NCBI GenBank assembly: GCA_016285615.1
Contig: JAEERB010000036.1
Span: 1-18,961 of the forward strand
Direction: 5' to 3'
Length of the DNA stretch: 18,961 nt
Source: Bacteroidales bacterium
GTDB lineage: Bacteria > Bacteroidota > Bacteroidia > Bacteroidales > WCHB1-69
Shown here in pieces: positions 12,543 to 18,961 of the stretch (position 1 is its first letter; the number at the start of each line of letters is the position of its first letter). The position numbers and the translations under genes were made by a program. The notes below the pieces were generated by a model. That model had not been told where the DNA came from. It saw nothing but the letters and a program-made list of their open reading frames with translations, and ran no database searches.

Positions 12543-12550
12543 TACTTTTG
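12543..12550 (+). promoter_or_regulatory. Candidate -7 box (TACTTTTG) for the tape measure operon
   Basis: TACTTTTG matches TAnnTTTG and lies 17 nt before the ATG at 12568, just after the terminator. No -33 TTTG is found at 19-21 nt; the nearest is 26 nt upstream. A promoter is expected here because the terminator would otherwise silence the tail genes. Confidence 0.5.
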
Positions 12551-12567
12551 CCATAAAAGATGTTATT

Positions 12568-15500
12568 ATGGCAAAAGAAGTTAACAAAAGAATAAATGTT
12601 TTTATCAACGGAAAGGAAGTTGAGAACAATATAAAATCTATCCGTTCAGCAATGATTCAACTGACTAATCAGTTGAACAAAATGGAAATTGGCTCAACCG
12701 AATATATAGAGACCTCTAAAAAATTGCGGGAGTTGAAGTCCATATACGATGAACACCGCAAATCCTTAAAGATGACAGGTGTTGAGCTGGTTAAAAATTC
12801 GGAACGGATGAGGGATAATATGATGATATTCGGAGGGTTTGCTGCAGCGGCACAGGGCGCTTCCGCCGCTTTACAGCGTTTTGTTTCCGCCACGCAGGAG
12901 TATGTGGAGGCGTACGCTTCACTGGATGATGCGATGACGGGTGTTAGCAAGTACACGGGGCTTTCGCGCGAGGAGGTGAAGCAGCTGAACGAGGAATTCA
13001 AGAAGATGGATACCCGCACACCGACGTTAAAGCTGAACGCATTGGCCGCCGACGCTGGCCGGTTGGGCATTACCTCGAAGGAGGCCATTAAGGATTTTGT
13101 GGAGGCCGCCGACATCATCAATGTGGCCTTGGGCGAAGACTTAGGCGAAGACGCAGTGAAGAATATCGGCAAGATGGCGCAGATGTTCGGAGAGAGCGAG
13201 ACCATGGGATTGCGTGGTGCGATGATTGCCACCGCATCGGCGGTGAACACGCTGGCACAGTCTTCGTCGGCATCGGAGCCGTTCATCATGGATTTTTCGG
13301 CACGGTTGGCCAGCGTGGCCAATACCGCGGGCATTACACAGGCCAATATCATGGGTATAGCCTCAGCTATGGACCAAAATATGGCGCAGGTAGAAAGAAG
13401 CGCTACTGCCGTGCAGAAGGTGATGATGGACATGATGGGGCATACGGAGAAGTACGCCAAACTGGTTGGTATGACCTCTGACGAGTTTAAACAGCTGGTT
13501 GAAAGCGATATGAATGCGGCGTTTCTGAAGCTGCTCGATACCTTTAAGGAGATTGAGACCACCAGTGGCAAGTCGGCTTTGGCCGAGGAACTGGCCAACC
13601 TGAAACTGAAGGGTGCCGGTGTGCAAGACACTCTGCTGGCACTGGCCAACAATACGGACAAGTTGCGTGAGGCCCAGCAGCTGGCGACACAAGCGTATGC
13701 CGATGGAAACTCGGCTATAACCGAAGCCGCTGCTGTGAACAGTAATGCCGCGGCGCAATTAGAGATAGCCAAGCAGGCGGTGGAAGATGAAAAAGCTGCC
13801 TTGGGTGAGGAACTGATACCGGTGCTGACGCAGTTGACTGAAAGCAGGGCGACAGGATTGAAGATTTTGACGGAAATCATCAAGTTCGTGACGCAGCACA
13901 CAGGCGTGGTGTGGGGTTTAATTGCCGCATATACGGCGCTTTATGCTGTCAAGAATAAGAAACTGATAGCCGACAAGATGGGGGCCGCGCAGATGAAAAT
14001 CAACCATGCGCTGAAATTGCTTTCGATAAGAACAGCTGTGAAAAAGAAAGTGGCCTTGACAGCTGAGATTGCGGCCACGGAGGCGAAGAAACTGGCAGAC
14101 ATGAAGGCTCGTCTTGAAACCCTGCAAGGTGTGGCTGCCGACAACCAGATGAAAGCCGTGTTGGTGCAGGAAACCGTGGCCAAGACGGCTAACGCAGCCG
14201 CCACACGTGCACAAGCCCAGGCGCAACGACTGCTTAACGCCGCTACCAAAGCCACCCCTTGGGGGTTGATTGCCGCTGGCATTACCGCTGCTGTGGTTGT
14301 CATCACCAAACTGGTTGAAAGGCACAGAGAGGCCACCAAGGCTGTGCGGGAGTTCAACGAGGAGTGCTCGAAGGAACAGGCGGAGGCGGAATATCTATTC
14401 GGCAAGTTGAAGAAGGCCGAGAAGGGCACCAAAGACTATAATGACGCTCTGAACAAGCTGAAGGAAGTATATCCGGATATTATTCAGAAGCATATTGATG
14501 AAAAGGGTGCGCTGCGGGATGTGGAGCAGGCGTATAAGGATGTGATTAAGCAAGTATATGCAAAGATAGCTGCAGAAAAAAAAGAGGCAGCGGATAAAGC
14601 TGCTATATCTAATAATATTGAAACGCAATCTTCTAAAATAGAGTCGATTCGTAATAAGTTAAAAAAACAAAAAATTCCAGATGGAAAAATTGAAGATATT
14701 GTCACGGAGATATTGAATAAGGCCTCTTCAGCTACAGGCTATACCTATGCTTTTGTGGATCCTATTCTTCGGGACTTGGAGAAAAAATTCGGTTTGAAAA
14801 GAGCGGGTACTCCTATTTATTCTGAAGTTGAGGCCATATTGAAAAGTCAAGTTGAAACCAACGAGGCGTTAGCTAAATCAGAAAGATTGTTTCAACCTTA
14901 TATAGACGCCAACGATGAATTGAAACAACTGCAAAAGGATTTAGATGAACAGATTAAGATATTTCAATCCCAATTTACGACAGAAGCAGCTAAAATTGAG
15001 GCCCAAAGGAAGATATTAGAACTTAATGCTAAAATTCAGGCTTTGAAGAAAAAAAACGAACCTGAACCTGAGGAAGAGGGGGACGGTGGCAATTACGGTT
15101 CTGGTAGCGGCGATGAACACCTTGCTGATAAGTTAAAGAAGTTTGAGGAAAAAGTGGCGAAGATGCGCCGAAAGGACGAAGCTGACACTTTAGAAGGCTG
15201 GGCGAAGATCAAGAAGAAGATAGAGAACGATTACGCCGATGTAATAACGGAGGCGAAAGAACTCTATGGGGAGAATGATAGCGGTTCGCATGTTAAGGCT
15301 ATCGTCGAACAAAAAAACCAGGCCATTGCCGAAGCCGGAGAGAAGTACTTGAAAGATGCAGAAGATGCCTTAAAGAAGATGAAGGAAGAGTCGGATAAGT
15401 GGCTGAAGGATGCTGTGGCAGCGGGCGAGGAGGTGCCGCCCATTATGCAGGCGATGGCCGGTACCGAAAAGCAGTGGGATAGCGCATTGGCGACGGTGCG

Positions 15501-16845
15501 GGAAAACATTGCAACACTTACGGATTTGAAGAACAAGGCCACGAACGATGAGGATAGAAAGCTGTATGAAGATGCGTTGGCCAAGCAAACCACCGCCGAA
15601 TCAAAACTGCAGACCGACATGGCGAAGGCCAAACTGGCCACCCTGCAGAAGTTCATCGCCAACGAGAGCCAATTGATGAAGGACGAGGAGGCTAAGCGGG
15701 AGCGCAGCGGGTTGAGCGAGCGCAAGCGTCTGATAGCCGAGACGGAGGAGGAGTACAGAATAAAGATAGAGGCCAAGGAGAAGGAGATTGCCGCCCTGCA
15801 AGCCCTTGACAATAAAGGGATGACCCCCGAGGAGAAGGCGAAGCAGCTGACGGTACTGAACAACCAGCTGGAGACGTTGATGAAATGGCAGACGGAGGAT
15901 GTGAAGAAAGCCGGTCAGCGACACAACGTGTGGGAAGACCTTATCAATATTGATTGGGCGAACTTCAGCGCAGACTGGGAGGGCAACCTTGAGAAGATGA
16001 CGGCGGCGCTGAAGGAGTTTGCGGATGCGGCGTTCGACATCTTTAACAGCATTAACCAGATACAGAGCAACAAGGAGCAGGCGGCTTTTGACGAGTGGAG
16101 CGAGATTCAGGACGAGAAGGCCGACCGGCTGAAGCAGCAGCTGGAGGACGGGCTGATAAGCCAGGCCTATTACGATGCCCAGATGGAGCAGCTGCAGAAG
16201 GAGAAGGAAGAGAAAGAAAAACAGTTGCAACACGAGCAGTTTGAGCGGGAGAAGAAAGCCGGCATTGCGCAAGCGCTGATTCAGGGTGCGCTGGCTGTTG
16301 TGACGGCGTTTGCCCAGATGGGTCCCATTGCCGGCGCCATAGCCGCCGCCATTGTGGCAGCCACTACGGCATTGCAGGTGGCCGCCATTGCCTCGCAGGT
16401 GAACCCGTATGCAAAGGGTGGTTTCATCAGAGGTGAGCAGATGGCGCTGATGGGCGAGCAGGGTGATGAGTGGGTGGCCAGCAACCAACTCCTGGAAGAC
16501 AGGCGGACAGCCCCCTTGATTGCAGCGCTGGAAGCCTACCAGCGGGGCAACCGCCGGGCTATTGACGACCTGGTGACTGTGGAGGAGCCAAGGTGGGAAA
16601 AGTTGTCCCAAAGCAGTAGAAGGCTTTCACGTACCTTTGCCGGTGATAGTGTTGGTGCGACAAACATCTACAACACCAACACGAACAACAGTGTCAACGC
16701 CGACACTTTGGCGGTGCTGACGGAGCTGCAGACGATGAACCGCTACCTGATGGATCCGAAGAACCGCCAGGCGTACATCAGCCGGAAGATGCAGCTGGAA
16801 TACGAGGAGAATGAGAATGAGCTGAAAGAGATGGCAAGACTTTGA
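12568..16845 (+). CDS. Phage tail tape measure protein
   Basis: A 1425-residue protein that sets tail length and is threaded through the tail tube. Residues about 110-430 carry the TP901-type tape measure core (MTGVSKYTGLSREEVKQL, ADAGRLGITSKEAIKDF, a helix-rich MAQMFGESE region and a long Ala-rich helix). Hydrophobic segments lie near residues 448-465 (VVWGLIAAYTALYAV), 568-590 (PWGLIAAGITAAVVVI) and 1230-1275. Coiled coils dominate residues 600-1230. Near the end, YAKGGFIRGEQMALMGEQGD (about 1280-1299) is the usual tape measure terminal motif. At roughly 0.15 nm per residue the tail would be about 200 nm. DNA for residues about 665-848 and for the first about 90 is clearly more AT-rich than the rest, suggesting mosaic replacement. 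All visible evidence points to a siphovirus-type long tail. Confidence 0.9.
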   Translation: MAKEVNKRINVFINGKEVENNIKSIRSAMIQLTNQLNKMEIGSTEYIETSKKLRELKSIYDEHRKSLKMTGVELVKNSERMRDNMMIFGGFAAAAQGASAALQRFVSATQEYVEAYASLDDAMTGVSKYTGLSREEVKQLNEEFKKMDTRTPTLKLNALAADAGRLGITSKEAIKDFVEAADIINVALGEDLGEDAVKNIGKMAQMFGESETMGLRGAMIATASAVNTLAQSSSASEPFIMDFSARLASVANTAGITQANIMGIASAMDQNMAQVERSATAVQKVMMDMMGHTEKYAKLVGMTSDEFKQLVESDMNAAFLKLLDTFKEIETTSGKSALAEELANLKLKGAGVQDTLLALANNTDKLREAQQLATQAYADGNSAITEAAAVNSNAAAQLEIAKQAVEDEKAALGEELIPVLTQLTESRATGLKILTEIIKFVTQHTGVVWGLIAAYTALYAVKNKKLIADKMGAAQMKINHALKLLSIRTAVKKKVALTAEIAATEAKKLADMKARLETLQGVAADNQMKAVLVQETVAKTANAAATRAQAQAQRLLNAATKATPWGLIAAGITAAVVVITKLVERHREATKAVREFNEECSKEQAEAEYLFGKLKKAEKGTKDYNDALNKLKEVYPDIIQKHIDEKGALRDVEQAYKDVIKQVYAKIAAEKKEAADKAAISNNIETQSSKIESIRNKLKKQKIPDGKIEDIVTEILNKASSATGYTYAFVDPILRDLEKKFGLKRAGTPIYSEVEAILKSQVETNEALAKSERLFQPYIDANDELKQLQKDLDEQIKIFQSQFTTEAAKIEAQRKILELNAKIQALKKKNEPEPEEEGDGGNYGSGSGDEHLADKLKKFEEKVAKMRRKDEADTLEGWAKIKKKIENDYADVITEAKELYGENDSGSHVKAIVEQKNQAIAEAGEKYLKDAEDALKKMKEESDKWLKDAVAAGEEVPPIMQAMAGTEKQWDSALATVRENIATLTDLKNKATNDEDRKLYEDALAKQTTAESKLQTDMAKAKLATLQKFIANESQLMKDEEAKRERSGLSERKRLIAETEEEYRIKIEAKEKEIAALQALDNKGMTPEEKAKQLTVLNNQLETLMKWQTEDVKKAGQRHNVWEDLINIDWANFSADWEGNLEKMTAALKEFADAAFDIFNSINQIQSNKEQAAFDEWSEIQDEKADRLKQQLEDGLISQAYYDAQMEQLQKEKEEKEKQLQHEQFEREKKAGIAQALIQGALAVVTAFAQMGPIAGAIAAAIVAATTALQVAAIASQVNPYAKGGFIRGEQMALMGEQGDEWVASNQLLEDRRTAPLIAALEAYQRGNRRAIDDLVTVEEPRWEKLSQSSRRLSRTFAGDSVGATNIYNTNTNNSVNADTLAVLTELQTMNRYLMDPKNRQAYISRKMQLEYEENENELKEMARL

Positions 16846-16852
16846 GAGTGGG

Positions 16853-16875
16853 ATTCCGCCGCAGGGCGGCGGAAT
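16853..16875 (+). repeat. Hairpin repeat, copy after tape measure gene (ATTCCGCCGC stem)
   Basis: Perfect 10-bp inverted repeat ATTCCGCCGC / GCGGCGGAAT with loop agg, 8 nt after the tape measure stop. The right flank GGAGTTAAAAGTTGA matches the right flank of the copy at 2830-2852, so hairpin and purine-rich repeat travel together. Confidence 0.8.
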
Positions 16876-16877
16876 GG

Positions 16878-16902
16878 AGTTAAAAGTTGAGAGTTAAAAG
16901 TT
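16878..16902 (+). repeat. AGTTAAAAGTTGAGAGTT repeat running into a start codon
   Basis: Three units of AGTT(A/G)A(A/G)A lead straight into the ATG at 16903, as at 2855-2877. There is no Shine-Dalgarno sequence between repeat and start codon. Confidence 0.7.
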
Positions 16903-18471
16903 ATGAAACTGAAAGGGCAGCCGTATAAGGTGGATTTTTTGGGCAACAGCCCCAAGTGGCTGATACGGACCACACCGTATGAGACGGAGGGTGAGAGGTA
17001 TAGCCGCGAGTTCAGAATTACGGAACTGCCAACGGGCACGTTGACGTTGAGCACACCCTACACCGATGATATTGTGTGGACGGTGACCAGCCAGGGCGAC
17101 CAAACGAGCGATGCCAAGGTGATATATCCGTGCGATACAGCGGCAAAGGTGTATGAGCAGCTGGTGCTGAAGGTGAAGTTTCATTATACCCTGAACCAAT
17201 ATTATGATGTTGAAATTGTCCAAAACGGCAATGTGAGTGTTTCGCTGATACTGACCGACAGGCAGGAGGCGGAGACAGGCAATGTGACTTTGGTCCATTC
17301 GGCTGGCAGTTATGTGACGGTTTACAGCACCGCCAACGGCGTGAACCGCACGGTGAAGGACGGCTACAAGGTGTTGTGCCGCATGGAGACCTCGATGGAC
17401 GGCAAGCGGCTTTCAGTGCCAGACCTTTATTACGACGATAACAACGGCACGGTGGAGGTGGATGCGGGCATGTTGAAAGCGTTTTTCGGGAAACCCGATG
17501 TGCCGCCGGTTGGTGAAATGACAGGTGTGCATTTCTGTACCCATGCCGCCGTGAAGGCGAAGCTGCTGTTTGCCGAGCAATATGGCGGCGAGACGAAAAT
17601 GCTGCAGCAGAGTCCTGAAGTGCTGCTGTGGAACGGCGCGATGGAGCAGTATTGCCGCGACAACAACCTTCCCGACTGGCTGAGCGTGATGGGAGAGAAG
17701 TTGTATGAGGCGACCAAACCCGACATCTTCGGCCAGGATAACGGTGCGGTGGTGAACACCGACACCGAGACGGAACAGTATTTGTATGTGGCCAACTTTA
17801 CCGGCAGCAGCGTGACCTGCCCTTATGACGTGGTAAAGGTCATCGACGGGGAAATGGTGCATGTGAATGAAAGTTTTGGCAACAGCCATACGCTTACCTT
17901 CCCCCCGATGCGGGTGTGCAGAGTGCCTGTTGGATTGGCGGCTCTTGGTGTGACCAATACGACGGGGCTGACCTTTTATGGTATTGAGATAAAGCTTGCC
18001 GAGCAGAAGTTCATAAAGCGGTATTTCAGGGTTGTGGAGCGACGGTGGAGTGCGAAGACGCTGTTGCTGCAGAACAGGATGAACTTGTATGAGATCTTTA
18101 CGGTGGCCAGTGTGGCCGAGGCGAGCAGCACGGAAGGCGAGCGTTCGATTACTGCCGGCGTGCCAGGTTATACGCTGAACGACAGCCACAGCCAGTGGAC
18201 AGCCCGCACGGGGTTGCGCACAGCCAGCGAGCTGGCGCTGCTGAAGGATGCGCTTTCGAGCCCGTATAACCTGCTGTTGGAAGGCGACTATGCCTGGCGC
18301 ATTGCCATTGTACCAGGCAGTTACACTGTGATGGACGAGGCCGAAGATCTGCTGGAGGTGAGTTTCGAGTTTGAGAAGGTGGAGAGGATGAGCCGGAGAC
18401 CCTTGGAGATAGATGTGATAGATGCTGTGACGGTGATAAACAAGACGGACGACAAGATAACGATGCGTTGA
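16903..18471 (+). CDS. Putative distal tail / tail-tip protein
   Basis: A 522-residue, mostly beta-rich protein immediately downstream of the tape measure gene, the usual place for the distal tail protein or a baseplate hub component that attaches fibres. Visible pieces are an N-terminal strand-rich region (KGQPYKVDFLGNSPKWLIRT), a segment with alternating strands around residues 100-150, an alpha/beta middle with two Cys residues near FCTHAAVKAKLLF (about 210-222), and a C-terminal region with RMNLYEIFTVASVAEASSTE (about 391-410). I recognise no enzymatic motif or signal peptide. The ATG at 16903 follows directly after the repeat array. The role is inferred from order; the family resembles uncharacterised Bacteroidales phage tail proteins. 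Confidence 0.55.
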   Translation: MKLKGQPYKVDFLGNSPKWLIRTTPYETEGERYSREFRITELPTGTLTLSTPYTDDIVWTVTSQGDQTSDAKVIYPCDTAAKVYEQLVLKVKFHYTLNQYYDVEIVQNGNVSVSLILTDRQEAETGNVTLVHSAGSYVTVYSTANGVNRTVKDGYKVLCRMETSMDGKRLSVPDLYYDDNNGTVEVDAGMLKAFFGKPDVPPVGEMTGVHFCTHAAVKAKLLFAEQYGGETKMLQQSPEVLLWNGAMEQYCRDNNLPDWLSVMGEKLYEATKPDIFGQDNGAVVNTDTETEQYLYVANFTGSSVTCPYDVVKVIDGEMVHVNESFGNSHTLTFPPMRVCRVPVGLAALGVTNTTGLTFYGIEIKLAEQKFIKRYFRVVERRWSAKTLLLQNRMNLYEIFTVASVAEASSTEGERSITAGVPGYTLNDSHSQWTARTGLRTASELALLKDALSSPYNLLLEGDYAWRIAIVPGSYTVMDEAEDLLEVSFEFEKVERMSRRPLEIDVIDAVTVINKTDDKITMR

Positions 18472-18498
18472 GAGTTTAACCATATAATATATATAGTT

Positions 18499-18961
18499 AT
18501 GATTGATTTGATTAGTGTAGGGCTGAGCGGTCAGGAACTCGTTGACAAAGTGAACGAGGTGATTGCGGCCATTAACGATATGGCGAATGTGAGTTCGTTC
18601 AGCCAGCTGAGCGGCAAGCCGACGATTAACGGTGTGACGGTGAACGGCAACCTGTCGCTGACCGATTTGGGCATGACGATGGAGCATATTCCCGGTTACG
18701 ATGATCTGACAGCCGCGATGCTGACCAGCGATGATGTGGAGACCATCCAGCTGGGCGCAGTACAGGCGGCCGAGACGGCGGTGGGCGAGGACCTGAACGG
18801 GAAGCTGGACAAGGACATTGACAGCCTGACCCAGCTGCGGAAGGGCTACATAGAGGGCAGCGAGACGCTGGTGGTGAGCAAGGGTGGCGAGCTGCGCAAG
18901 GTGGATGTGGACACGCTGATGCAGCTGGCGCTGCAGCATGTGAAGGCCGACGACAGCATAA
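18499..18961 (+). CDS. Fibre- or baseplate-like tail protein, 3' end outside window
   Basis: An open frame of 154 codons from the ATG at 18499 to the window end without a stop. The N-terminus MIDLISVGLSGQELVDKVNE is helical; then SSFSQLSGKPTINGVTVNGN and LSLTDLGM form a motif very common in tail fibre and baseplate-anchored proteins of tailed phages (a short S-x-L-x-G-K-P-x-I-N-G segment). Helical repeats of LDKDIDSLTQLRKGYIEGSE type follow. It lies 27 nt after the previous stop in an AT-rich gap. The C-terminal receptor-binding part, if any, is not visible. Confidence 0.6.
   Translation, partial: MIDLISVGLSGQELVDKVNEVIAAINDMANVSSFSQLSGKPTINGVTVNGNLSLTDLGMTMEHIPGYDDLTAAMLTSDDVETIQLGAVQAAETAVGEDLNGKLDKDIDSLTQLRKGYIEGSETLVVSKGGELRKVDVDTLMQLALQHVKADDSI

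Noticed and set aside
12669..16611. Long open frames on the minus strand opposite the tape measure gene, and others opposite the portal, connector and tail-tip genes
   Set aside because: They are shadows of GC-rich codon use on the coding strand, rich in Leu, His, Arg or Ser, with no motifs, RBS or promoter support.

Overview
The window is a late structural module of a tailed siphovirus-like phage or prophage, with every recognisable gene on the + strand. The host is most likely a Bacteroidales bacterium (Bacteroides, Phocaeicola, Parabacteroides or Prevotella type). Reasons: exact Bacteroidetes -7 boxes (TAnnTTTG) just upstream of several genes, few Shine-Dalgarno sequences, BspA-like leucine-rich repeats, short AGTTAAAAGTTGAGA-type and AATTCACAATTCATAAT-type intergenic repeats, and protein families I know from Bacteroidales prophages. 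No integrase, repressor or replication gene lies inside the window, so lysogeny is not shown here.

Layout. 1-828: 3' part of the large terminase (nuclease domain). 829-1218: AT-rich spacer with a hairpin and a promoter. 1219-9150: head, neck and tail genes: a small protein, the portal, a duplicated connector-like protein, a membrane/coiled-coil protein next to an N-acetylmuramoyl-L-alanine amidase, a neck/tail-completion candidate, a small beta-rich protein, an LRR decoration or adhesin protein, a headpiece-only copy of that protein, a tail-assembly-chaperone-like protein and an HK97 gp10-like protein. 9151-12567: an AT-rich accessory island. 12568-18961: tape measure protein, a distal-tail candidate and the start of a fibre-like protein cut by the window end. 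I found no major capsid protein and no convincing major tail protein.

The island between the tail-completion gene and the tape measure gene is the remarkable part. It holds two consecutive three-gene operons, each ending in a SecB-like chaperone gene. The first is toxin-like gene, XRE/HTH antitoxin, SecB-like: the order of a toxin-antitoxin-chaperone (TAC) system. The second is HEPN-domain protein, unknown protein, SecB-like, which looks like a TAC variant with a HEPN protein and no HTH antitoxin. Each has its own promoter. The second is flanked by two diverged copies of a spacer of about 200 bp, as if moved as a cassette. A 23-residue membrane peptide gene with a very strong ribosome binding site, its own promoter and a terminator follows.

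Other notable structure: a direct repeat of about 420 bp (the LRR gene headpiece and its copy) that could delete the LRR module by recombination; a family of hairpin repeats at gene junctions, one apparently inserted in frame in a coding sequence; and AT-rich mosaic segments in the tape measure gene. All functional statements come from reading motifs without database searches.
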